A stretch of DNA of 23,951 nt from assembly GCA_026419775.2 (NCBI GenBank), contig JAOPGA020000643.1, forward strand, positions 1-23,951, in the 5' to 3' direction. A model generated the notes under the pieces. That model was given only the letters and a program-made list of their open reading frames with translations. It made no database searches and was not told the DNA's origin. This stretch comes from Acrasis kona. Its lineage: Eukaryota; Heterolobosea; Eutetramitea; Acrasida; Acrasidae. The position numbers and the translations under genes are program-made. Positions 9,194-17,329 of the stretch are shown here, piece by piece (position 1 is the stretch's first letter; every line of letters begins with the position of its first letter).

Positions 9194-11060
9194 ACAGATG
9201 ACACCACCTCCGCCTTCTCTAAAGCAGTATCCACCGAGGAATAGAAGGAGGCCATTGAAAATACTTCCGGCACTCCTAGCATCGATGGCATTCATGGCAA
9301 ATTATGGACCTCCCTATCATCAGAATTTCATGATCATCTAGCCATTGTGGCCACCAGAATCTTGAGAGGAGAAGAAGAAATCCCGGCGTCCATGAAAGAA
9401 GCATTTGTATCGCTTATACCCAAAACCTCGAACCCCTTAGACCTACTACACCTCTCAAAATTTCGTCCTATCGCTGTACTACCCGTAATATACAGAGTGT
9501 TGTTGGTCATTATCAACCGGAGACTGATGGATGGCCTGATGGAATCACACACCCTGTCAATCTTCCAACGGGGTTTCATCCCATCTGGATCATGTTCTGA
9601 TCTGACTACCACAATGCTCGCTTTACTATCGGACGCGAAAAAACAAAAATAAGACCTATTCCTCTCACTCATCGACTTCACAGACGCATATGGAAGTGTT
9701 GTACATGAACATTTGTTCAATCTACTACCTCTTTTGAGCCTCCCACCCCAAGTTACCTCTCTTATCAGATCGATCTACAAAGACCACACTATTCAAGTTC
9801 GTACTGCTTATGGCCTCACTGAGAAGATTCACGTTACCAGAGGTGTCCTACAGGGCAATCCTCTCAGTCCCACCATTTTCAATTTGTACATTGAAATTAT
9901 TTTCAGAGCACTAATGGAAGAGGACAAGAAAAGCCTAGGTGGCAACCTCCTTGGCTACAAGATCCCCCACACCCCATCTCTACCTATCATGGGTTATGTT
10001 GATGATCTCACACTAACCTCCAACAACCTCATTAGCCGTAATTCCAAACCTTTGTCTCACCATCAATGGTTCTAAAAGTATTCTCATATCCTATCTTCAC
10101 AAAGGCGGTAAAGTGATCATGGGTGATGATCTATACTCTGACTTCACCATACACAAGGACATTAACCTACCTTGGAGTTACCTCGGGATCATGTTTACTT
10201 TTAGACCCACTGTCACCCACACCAGAGATAGAGTTAAAGCCCGTTTTCTCTCTATGCTACCACCCCTCACCTCCCGCCTGCTACACCCCTGTCAAACTAT
10301 TTCCATGCTCTCTACCATCAAAGGAGGGGTCACTCGATATTTCACAAGTCTTGGTAATATCTCACCGTTAGTATGGACTCATGTTTTAATAACCATGTCA
10401 GACGACTCCTGCACTTCCCTCCTACCTGCCCTACCTACCTACTCCACAACCCTCGTTCCCTTGGTGGTCTGGGAATGGATCCTGCGTGGGTGATCGCTAC
10501 TATTTCCCGCATTTGTAACCTGCTCTGTACACTCAACTGCTCCTTCATGCGAGCCGCAGCTGCCACCGCTAACCTCCTCAAACAAGCGACCAAACAGACC
10601 TCATCAATGACTTCACAGGATCCACTTGTATCATCCCTGGCGATGTCTGCCATGGATTTGCGTTTAGCAAGATACAAACACAATACCAACTACCTGCTCT
10701 CCCTATCTACAGGTAAAGAAGCTATTGTGGATAGTGGGAGAATTGATCCCTTCCCCGAGACCAATGCCCCCCTTCTCAAGGTTACTGTCAACGCCTCTTT
10801 TGTCAACAGCAACGAGCCCGCTGGTGTAGGAATTGTAGTTACCGATCCTCAATCAAATAAATCATTCATTCCAGAGCATTACAAATCCCTCCATGCGATA
10901 GTTCTACACATGCCGAAATCATTGGAGCCATCATTGTCATTAAAGCACTTCCAGTCAATCAAAAGGTATGTGTTTATTGACAACCAAAGTGCAGTACGGA
11001 TGTTTCAATTATCGGAGCGGACCGGACACCTCTCAAAGACCTTCTACTACCTGGCGTCAT
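9194..11060 (+). pseudogene. Non-LTR retrotransposon reverse transcriptase with RNase H, decayed
   Basis: Reverse-transcriptase blocks appear in order: AIENTSGTPSIDGIHGKLW; SLIPKTSNPLDLLHLSKFRPIAV; QRGFIPSGSCSD; LIDFTDAYGS (first catalytic Asp); RGVLQGNPLSPTIFNLY; and GYVDDLTL (YVDD catalytic pair, near 10000). A thumb-like region with NPRSLGGLGM follows, then a C-terminal RNase H-like domain (AGVGIVV, THAEIIGAI with the catalytic Glu, FIDNQSAV with an Asp). Breaks seen: TAG 9242-9244, TAA 9650-9652, frameshifts near 10055 and 10375, and two compensating shifts around 10880-10975 that throw the RNase H Glu block out of frame. No endonuclease domain was found upstream. It cannot encode an active enzyme as read. 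Confidence 0.8.
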
Positions 11061-11586
11061 CTAAAGTTGTGAAATCCAACGGTCATGCGGCGAACACTCC
11101 TTGGGAAGGCCTAAAATTCTTCATCAAGAAAGGATACTCGAGCACCCTAATAGCCAGGAAACACGGGGTCCAGAAAGAATTGTCGGAAAGATTCAAAACA
11201 CCCATAACAAACGAGGTGAAGAATTCGGTATCCGCAAAAGGTAATGCCTATTGTTTTGTGGTAATGACAGGCCTCTTTAAAGAGCAAGAGACATCCATAA
11301 GTTCTTTGCTCAAGGAAATTGAGGTGGACAGTTTCATCCTAGACCCGTTCAAACCATACAAAAAACCCTCGTCGGGTCAAGCAACATCCAACCGCTCCTC
11401 CCAACCAGTCAACAAGGCCACTACCACCAGCATCGACAACCTCACAAACCAAATCAAATCGATGGCCGCAACTCAAGAAAAGATGACCACAAGCATTTCG
11501 GAATGTAGGGAGGAGATTAAAACAATTGCGGTGAGACAGGATGATTTGGGGATTGCCCAGAAGTAAGACCACGATGCGATCCATGC

Positions 11587-11603
11587 CCTAAGAGAGGATG
11601 TCA
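11587..11603. repeat. Target-site duplication, left copy (17 bp)
   Basis: CCTAAGAGAGGATGTCA is repeated exactly at 12229-12245, on the two sides of the minus-strand retroelement fragment. Both the length and the placement fit target-primed retrotransposition. Confidence 0.8.
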
Positions 11604-12228
11604 AAAGTAAGATTTATATAAACCCACCCTGTACAAGGTGTAGGGTCTATTTTACAATTACTCCTTAGATCTTCTATTGGCTCCGAGATTGAACTTGTGT
11701 TCTTTAATCATGTCAAGGAGGTTGTGTCCCAAGAGGTTCAGCAATTCTGTTATCGCTTTATTACAGAGTTTTCCTACATGACCTTTGATCTTGGCCCATG
11801 CTTGATGTGATATTTCACCTCGTGCTCCAATACAAATTCTGCTCTCGTCCACTAAGGGTACCCAAGATTTGTTTACTTCTGTTTTAATATTATAAACATA
11901 TCCCCATGTTTCAAGGTCGTCTTCTCTGTTGGCTATTTGGTCTTTGCTGGCACACTCCCAAAGAACATGTTCAAGGGTTCTGTTAGATTGATGACCACAG
12001 TTGTGACATTCAGAAGTAACAAACGATGACTTGTTGTTCCTGTAATACAGCGCGTCATTCCTGGAGCAGACAATCATTCTTTGAATCCTTTCATCAAGTT
12101 TCTTGATTTGAGAAAANGAGCTAGGGTGGAGAGAGCTACTTTGAACAGCATCAAGGTTTCGCTTTCTGACTTTATTTTCCCATCTGACAATTAGTTCCTT
12201 CTGAACGTGAGATCTTATTATTCCACGT
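11604..12228 (-). mobile_element. 5'-truncated non-LTR retroelement nested in the ORF1-like gene
   Basis: The 625-bp insert is bounded exactly by 17-bp direct repeats and holds a minus-strand coding frame that is open right up to its 5' edge (12227). This is the signature of a 5'-truncated LINE-type insertion. The 3' end (near 11604) reads ...TATAAATCTTACTTT without a long poly(A) tail. Confidence 0.75.
11658..12227 (-). pseudogene. C-terminal domain of a non-LTR reverse transcriptase (zinc knuckle), 5'-truncated
   Basis: The minus-strand frame is open from the insert edge at 12227 to the stop at 11658 (189 codons, with one N at 12117). It encodes a basic helical stretch (KELIVRWENKVRKRN), then RNDALYYRNNK and the Cys/His motif CHNCGHQSNRTLEHVLWEC (C-x2-C-x8-H-x4-C). 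That motif is typical, from memory, of the tail of LINE-encoded reverse transcriptases. After it come ETWGYVYNIKTEVNK and a helical C-terminus. The catalytic RT domain is absent because the copy was truncated on insertion. The intact frame suggests a fairly young insertion. Confidence 0.6.
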
Positions 12229-12245
12229 CCTAAGAGAGGATGTCA
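12229..12245. repeat. Target-site duplication, right copy (17 bp)
   Basis: Exact copy of 11587-11603. It marks the 5' boundary of the minus-strand nested element and the point where the interrupted plus-strand coding sequence resumes. Confidence 0.8.
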
Positions 12246-12807
12246 GCGAATCCGAAATCGGACATAAAAGCCATCCTGAAGTTGTTAACAGACCGGCAGA
12301 GTAACGAGGTAGCAGCACCTCCAAAAAATTTGGCGAGCTCAAAAAGGAAGGCAAGCGAAGCCATGGACATTTCGTTGCCAAAGAAGCTGAAAGGGGGGCA
12401 ACAGACTCTTGGCTGGAGGAAGGAAAAAGATGACATGGACCATGAGAGTTAATTGTACACAGTGTTAGGTATAAGTCGCTAGTCGCGTCTGAACACTTTA
12501 ATTGGGCTATGGCTCCATACAAATAAATTAAATACATCTAATACCTATGAGAATAGATTCAAGATGTTAAGTCTATATAAATTGGAGCTTCAAAACAATG
12601 AATGGACTAAATCCAATTTGATTAAGCTTAGATTGGTTGAGATATCCACAATGGACTATAAATTGTTCACTAAGAAATACTTTGAGGACAACATTTATTT
12701 ATGCTCTGCTGGAGCCATTGTTGTCAAATATGTGGACATTGACATAATGGAGGAAAAGAGAATAAAAGCAATTTTTTCAATGCTGACAACATTGTATTCC
12801 CTGAACA

Positions 12808-12821
12808 TTTAACAGAGGTAC
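12808..12821. repeat. 14-bp target-site duplication, left copy
   Basis: TTTAACAGAGGTAC is repeated exactly at 13019-13032. Deleting one copy plus the intervening DNA restores continuous coding character in the JmjC gene. Confidence 0.7.
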
Positions 12822-13018
12822 AAGTTTTTTTTAAAAAAATTGCATTCTNCGACAAGCTTTATTAGAAATTATTTACATGTGTATAAATGACTCTATACAG
12901 CTGAAGGTCCGCCTAGCTTGGCGGATTTGATGGCATGGGTTGCGCAGCGCGTGTGCCAGATGGAGTAAGAGGTTTCCATCAAGATTGTTGATATCTTCCT
13001 CAACACTTGCAGTGGCTT
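12822..13018 (-). mobile_element. 197-bp 5'-truncated retroelement insert in the JmjC gene
   Basis: The insert is bounded by 14-bp direct repeats. Its minus strand begins exactly at the codons for KPLQVLRKISTILMETSYSI, continues with WHTRCATHAIKSAKLGG to a stop, then has a short 3' tail with an AATAAA-like signal near 12860 and a T/A-rich 3' end. This is a heavily truncated LINE-like copy related, at protein level, to the scrap at 4643-4816. Confidence 0.6.
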
Positions 13019-13032
13019 TTTAACAGAGGTAC
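13019..13032. repeat. 14-bp target-site duplication, right copy
   Basis: Exact copy of 12808-12821, on the far side of the insert. Confidence 0.7.
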
Positions 13033-13774
13033 GAGTAGATTTGAAATCTGGTGCAAGCGCGGTGAGAGTGTATATGTGTTTGATTACCCACTTAGTAAAG
13101 AAGACAAACAACTTATTTAGTATTTAAAATATTGGTTGCAGCCATCAAGTACGTGTAATGTTTTAAACAGAGTGCTGGGTGGTTTGGACACAGGTATGAC
13201 ATACTATGGACCTCATGATACTTTTACATCTGCACATATTGACCAAGGAGGAGTTGGTGTTAATGTGTCCGTACATGATGGAAATGGCAATATGATCAGT
13301 ATTTGGCTAATGGTACCACAACATTATATTCTGAAATTTGCATTATTTGTTTAGAAGGAATATAATATAAGTATTTTTGCCAAGGATATTATTATTCCAT
13401 TAAATGTAATTGCCCATGCTATTGCTGATCAAAGCATTCAAGTATACTTTACGGAACAGAGGAAATGGACTATGGTGGTGTTGACACCATTGACATTTCA
13501 TCAAGTTGTAAATGTTCAAGTAAAGGGTAGTGCAGGTTCAGTAATGTCCAAGTTAGCATGGAACTTTTATAATTTCACATGTATTAAGCACTCTAAGGAA
13601 CAGGCGCACATTGTGCATACTTTAACATCGAATTGTGCTTCTGTATATGATGTGTACAATTATAAAGAGGCTGTATACATGGACATGTGTAGTTATATTG
13701 AAAATTGGAACAAGCTCCGTACTGCTCAAGCAGCAAGTGACACTGGATATTTACAATTGTTGTTGAAAAAATTA

Positions 13775-13851
13775 ATTACCCTTCTACTAACAAGACTGTA
13801 TTAGACAAAATGCTCGCGGGTTGGGTTTGGTCAGCGTTTCAGCGCGTTGCA
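13775..13851 (+). repeat. Dispersed repeat, copy A (with 19-bp extra segment)
   Basis: The copy runs from ATTACCCTTCTACTAACAAG to CAGCGTTTCAGCGCGTTGCA. It matches 16741-16798 over 58 aligned bases with three mismatches, apart from 19 extra bases here (13813-13831). It covers the last nine codons and stop of the JmjC frame (ITLLLTRLY-stop) plus 3' flank. Confidence 0.7.
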
Positions 13852-14263
13852 ATTTATTGCAATCATATACAACTTTCCCGTTACATGGGTGGTTTTAGTA
13901 AATTTTACTTTTGAAAACATCAGTTTATATGAGCGGAAATGCTCGTGGACGCTAATGTGTTAATACAGTCTTGAGAATTATTTTATTAAAAACTAATTGG
14001 GTGTGGTGGGCGGGAACCTTGTCCAAAAGCGATTGTGAAGTTGGAATTTGAGAATGTGACATAGTGATATGTAAACGATTAATTTTGAACAATCTTTCAC
14101 AAACGCGTACTCAACTCATTTTAACCGGTCAATCTCCCTCCAAATCTGTTACAATGGGTTAATAAATAAAATAAAATACATTTTTTATCGTAGAGGGTAA
14201 ATAATATTAGTCCTATGGAAATATAATACAACATATTCAAGTGAAGTTTGCAACTATGTCAAA
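13852..14263. other. No gene recognised
   Basis: AT-rich interval downstream of the JmjC relic with stops in all frames. An A/T-rich run with overlapping AATAAA-like motifs lies near 14160-14180. No repeat or RNA gene was seen. Confidence 0.4.
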
Positions 14264-15010
14264 GTGGAGATGGATGCATTTTGTATGAAGTATCCTGATG
14301 GGAAAGATATTGATGTAATTGACCCAGAATACATACCCATTGACTGTAATTGTAAAATGTGCAAAGAGCATGTTTTTGATGTGCACCTACACTGTCCTGT
14401 GTGTAGATGTGAAANCAAACATTTACTTGTACCATGTACAATATGCATCAAGTGCTCAATCAATTACAAGTTGTGTGAACATGACTTAGTGCTATCAGCT
14501 GTGTTTACAAATAAAGTTGTAATAAAGAGTGTTGAAAAGTGTGCAAAAGTAATTGAAGATATCCACACAATACTTGAAAGAAAAAATATTCATGGAAATT
14601 TTATAATGTCAATTGAAGATACCTCAGCATCAACATCATGTTCAACAGTTACTAGTCCTCTACCAACATGCTCTGTGCCAAGTCTTGTAATTGATATTCT
14701 ACCTGTCTTTGTAGCCAGTTCAAAAAGCTAAAAGTACCATAATTGCTTGTTATTGGGATACTGCTACCATATACCATTTGAGTAGTCAGATAAATTTTGG
14801 TCAGAAACAAAACAATATCTACAGAACACAATATGTGATGACAGTGTGGAGGTATTACAATGTGTCAAAACAATGTTAGAGTATTGTGCCCCCTAAAAAA
14901 CAAGTATAGAGCACTTGAATGGTACCTTTGAAAAAAAATTACAGAACAAGCCAGAGCTGTACAAACAACTTTTAAGTGTTGTAACAGAACAAAAAAGAGT
15001 GGAAAGGTAA
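14264..15010 (+). pseudogene. Cys-rich (RING/B-box-like) zinc protein relic
   Basis: ATG at 14270 (MDAFCMKYPDGKDI) starts a frame whose first half is dense in paired Cys/His: CNCKMCKEH, HLHCPVCRC, PCTICIKC and KLCEHD. This would suit a two-zinc RING- or B-box-like fold, but I cannot assign a family. The frame stops at TAA 14731. Coding character continues for ~23 codons in the +1 frame (STIIACYWDTATIYHLSSQ), then returns to the original frame (KFWSETKQYLQNTICDDS). It crosses TAA 14894-14896 and continues as a helical KTSIEHLNGTFEKKLQNK segment to TAA 15008-15010. The shifts and stops mark it as a relic. One N lies at 14415. It follows the JmjC relic on the same strand, possibly in the same element. 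Confidence 0.45.
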
Positions 15011-15213
15011 ACTTTAATATCAAATCAAACAGTGGTTTGGAATTACAAGATCACTAAAAGCTCTGTTCTCACTTCCCGATGCCAATTCCCTGGCAATAAT
15101 AGAAGGAAAAAAAGTATATTAACATAATTAAAGCTAAAAAGCATAAAGCACAATAATTACGCACACAAACTGTTTCTGTAATTACATAGCAAAATGTATG
15201 TTAATAAAGTGGA

Positions 15214-15970
15214 TCATTTGAAAAATGAGTTATCTACTGTAGCTAAACAACCAGGTATAAGCTGCTCAATATAATTGATCATATAATGACTACAAACATA
15301 GTTGTTTTGTTGTTGATTAACTTGTAAAATTAATAGACAGTACTTCAACGCTATCAACTTTTAAACACATCATGAGCTCCTTTATGTTGTTGAATATTGT
15401 GTTAATTTCAGTTTCACTTGTCAAATCTAATTTTGAGTCCAGATAGCATATTGACTTGTCATCAAGGTTTATAACTACAAGTATCCAGTGGTTTTTTAAA
15501 TTGATTGGAAAAAATAATTTTTTCTTCTTTTTAATATCAATTTGACTGAACTTCTTCCTGTTAGAAAGGAGATCACTACTTTCAATTAAAGTCCAATAAT
15601 GAAACAAACTAAAAAATAAGCATGAGGATGATTTATGCTCTGATGACTTAAAATATAAATATACATTTACAATGTTATCATTAAACCAGCCATTAGTCAA
15701 AATTCTATTAGCATCTGTCTTATGGAAATCTGGTTTACTAATTATAATGTTAGGCATGTTGTTAATTAATGAGGTATTATTATTATACCAACCATTTAAA
15801 AAGAAATTGCTCTTAGGGGTCTTATCGGTAGTGGCCGGTGATCTAATAGGAAAATTATCGGCTAACGGGCCTTCTCCAGCAAAAATTATCGGATTTTGTA
15901 AGATATCAAAAAGATATCGGTACCATCCGATAACATCTGATAATAAAGAGGTGGAGAGAATATGGCGCAT
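15214..15970 (-). pseudogene. Ulp1-like (C48) cysteine protease, one frameshift before the catalytic Cys
   Basis: The minus-strand frame 15970-15317 has an N-terminal region without recognised domains. It then shows the Ulp1 order: NGWFNDNIVNVYLYF (the W-L-x-D-x-x-I-N-type block), LFFSLFHYW, FFPINLKNHWILVVI with the catalytic His (codon 15488-15490), and ICYLDSK with the catalytic Asp (15437-15439). The frame stops at 15317. One base of shift continues as VNQQQNNYVCSHYMINYIEQL, supplying the Gln-rich oxyanion segment and the catalytic Cys (15292-15294), to a TGA at 15214. Ulp1-type proteases cleave SUMO-like conjugates, and many transposons and viruses encode relatives. Coding character appears to extend upstream of 15970. 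The shift may be real decay or an assembly error. Confidence 0.6.
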
Positions 15971-16138
15971 GAAGTATGTAAATGCCTCACCAATTATGAC
16001 TGCAAGAACAAAATATTGGCTGTTACTTGTGATAACGCATTTGTTTCAAGCTCAGACACACAAGCAACAACAAGAACACGTGACAACACACACCGTGACT
16101 ATAAAACAACATTGATAAAATCTTTGTTTATTCATTAA
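15962..16138 (+). CDS. Short Cys-rich open frame, hypothetical
   Basis: ATG at 15962 opens 58 codons beginning MAHEVCKCLTNYDC, followed by a Thr/Arg/Asp-rich tail, ending TAA 16136-16138. It overlaps the antisense 5' region of the Ulp1-like frame, so only one of the two can be the selected reading. The Cys spacing (C-x-C-x5-C) near an ATG could be a first exon of a zinc-binding protein, but there is no second exon or domain to support it. Confidence 0.2.
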   Translation: MAHEVCKCLTNYDCKNKILAVTCDNAFVSSSDTQATTRTRDNTHRDYKTTLIKSLFIH

Positions 16139-16640
16139 TAATCCATGATCTGAGGGAAATCAAGGTTTTCATTGTTTCCACGTGAAGAGAAAACCTTCTA
16201 TGACCAAGTACATCTCTTCCGCTACTGAAGCAGCGCTCTACAGAAACTGAGGCACAAGGTATAGCTAAATAATCGCGAGCAACGCGAGCCATGACTGGAT
16301 ATTCCGTCTGGTGATCTCTCCACCATTGGAGAATGTTGCATTCCTCTGAAAGATTGAAATAATTTGAGTCAAAATATCGATCAACGTCACTTGTTTTAAA
16401 TGATGCTTTTTGTTTGTTTGTAAGTATTTTGCTAAAAAGTCCTTTTGGCTCTGTTGTATTCACAGCCAGATCAGATTCTTGTGGGTACATCTTATTTAAT
16501 TTGTTCTTCAAGTGTGACTTGATATCATTGACATCGTCTTCATGACAGACTTGTTCAATTAAACTCATCTTGAATCTTGGGTCAAGGGAGGCTGCAATAA
16601 AATAGGTGTCATTCGCATCCATTCCATCATAGTACTCCAT
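16128..16640 (-). pseudogene. hAT transposase, C-terminal part with dimerisation domain
   Basis: About 170 residues on the minus strand. The segment FIAASLDPRFKMSLIEQV is the usual A-x-x-L-D-P-R-x-K block of hAT transposases. A linker follows, then the hAT C-terminal dimerisation domain: ILQWWRDHQTEYPVMARVAR, YLAIPCASVSVERCFSSG and LISLRSWI. The catalytic DDE core that should precede it is missing, and stops lie just upstream in frame, so the copy is 5'-truncated or deleted. A complement of AATAAA lies near the 3' end. No terminal inverted repeats were identified. Confidence 0.85.
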
Positions 16641-16952
16641 CGATTATCAATAAGACCCCTAATTGCTCTTTGTTGGTAAAGGGTTATTCAACCAAGCATT
16701 ATAAATCTGATTAAAGAAGTCAGCTGCACTATAGTGTGGCATTACTCTTCTACTAACAAGACTGTATTAAACAAAATGCAGCGTTTCAGCGCGTGGCAGA
16801 ACACTCAAACACAATGATATCAAAGTGGTGAACAATTGTCTTAATGGGAATTTACAAAGGTGTTTTTCATTATAGACATCCTTTGCTGATATTACATTGT
16901 CACTTCCAAGAGCTTTATTAAATGTACATACATAATTGATTTAGAGTTCTTG
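16641..16952. other. Non-coding interval containing repeat copy B
   Basis: No convincing frame was found. The interval contains a 10-bp palindrome CACTATAGTG (16727-16736) immediately before the dispersed repeat at 16741-16798. Confidence 0.4.
16741..16798 (+). repeat. Dispersed repeat, copy B
   Basis: Matches 13775-13851 with three mismatches and lacks its 19-bp segment. It also encodes ITLLLTRLY followed by a stop (TAA here, TAG in copy A). Both copies are in the same orientation about 3 kb apart. Confidence 0.7.
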
Positions 16953-17325
16953 TCAGATCTGATTATACTTTGTGCTGTTAATTGGTAATATCAAAGCACA
17001 TTGGTAATGTTGGTTTGTTGTTCCACCACCAAATAAATACACTGTACAGAGTGGATTCTGCACAGTTTGCATTTGTTGTATTTGATGTGGAAATGTTGCT
17101 TCTGGGTTGAACACATAAATTGCAATTTGATATATATCAGCTGCAAAAATGAGATCATTCTGCTCCCAATATCGGTTTTTAACATTAGGTAGTTGTTGAG
17201 CTTTATCAATACAATGTCGGATATCATTATGAGTAATTGCACCATAATTGACAGTATCATTACCGAACAACTCGGCTTTCATAGCAGCTTTTTTTTAAAA
17301 ACAGAGATGAGCCTGATAGTTTATT
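16953..17325 (-). pseudogene. OTU-like cysteine protease relic
   Basis: The minus-strand frame 17282-16953 encodes AELFGNDTVNYGAITHNDIR, then NRYWEQNDLIFAADIYQIAI, YVFNPEATF, and finally YLFGGGTTNQHYQCALIL. The W-x-x-x-x-D-L-x-x-A-A-D-x-Y-x-I-x-I-x-V-F order, followed by a terminal H-Y before a hydrophobic strand, resembles the second half of OTU deubiquitinase domains, with catalytic His in NQHYQ. Upstream, across a run of eight A on the minus strand, another frame gives SGSSLF, at the place where OTU proteins have D-G-x-C-L-F. The catalytic Cys is not seen there. I infer a degraded OTU-like domain. Confidence 0.45.
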
Positions 17326-17329
17326 GGTA

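Larger units (their letters stand above)
11061..12452 (+). pseudogene. ORF1-like coiled-coil protein, split by a nested retroelement
   Basis: The frame that ends the RNase H relic continues without a stop into a different-looking protein: GYSSTLIARKHGVQKELSERF, a Pro/Ser/Thr linker, then a predicted coiled coil (IDNLTNQIKSMAATQEKM) to a TAA near 11566. Coding resumes in the frame to TAA 12452 after the nested insert (SANPKSDIKAILKLL, then a basic KRKASEAMDISLPKKLK nuclear-localisation-like stretch). Removing the 11604-12245 insert and one duplication rejoins the LREDV segment almost in frame. This layout resembles a non-LTR ORF1 protein. Its position after an RNase H domain suggests either a second element fused here or a chimeric insertion; the junction lies near 11060. 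Confidence 0.45.
12564..13804 (+). pseudogene. JmjC-type 2-oxoglutarate/Fe(II) oxygenase gene, interrupted
   Basis: ATG at 12564 opens an N-terminal part (LFTKKYFEDNIYLCSAGAIV). A frameshift at a T-run near 12775 leads to the frame carrying DNIVFPEH, which is cut by a 197-bp insert. After it come FEIWCKRGESVYVFDYPL and the JmjC core: TYYGPHDTFTSAHIDQGG with H-x-D (His codon 13235-13237), ISIWLMVP, and LTPLTFHQVVNV with the third ligand His (13499-13501). A LAWNFYN segment closes the core. Ligand spacing (about 88 residues) and the WLMVP and HQVVN contexts fit JmjC hydroxylases/demethylases. In-frame TAG codons occur at 13118-13120 and 13352-13354, and the end is TAG 13802-13804. Substrate unknown. 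It is broken as read unless TAG is decoded. Confidence 0.6.

Noticed and set aside
10435-10689. Minus-strand frame within the RT/RNase H relic
   Set aside because: Antisense shadow of reverse-transcriptase thumb coding.
15672-16115. 147-codon plus-strand frame opposite the Ulp1-like gene
   Set aside because: Antisense shadow; the minus strand carries recognisable protease motifs.
12564-17325. Polinton/Maverick or giant-virus identity for the protease-rich cluster
   Set aside because: No capsid, packaging ATPase, integrase or protein-primed polymerase gene is visible in the window.
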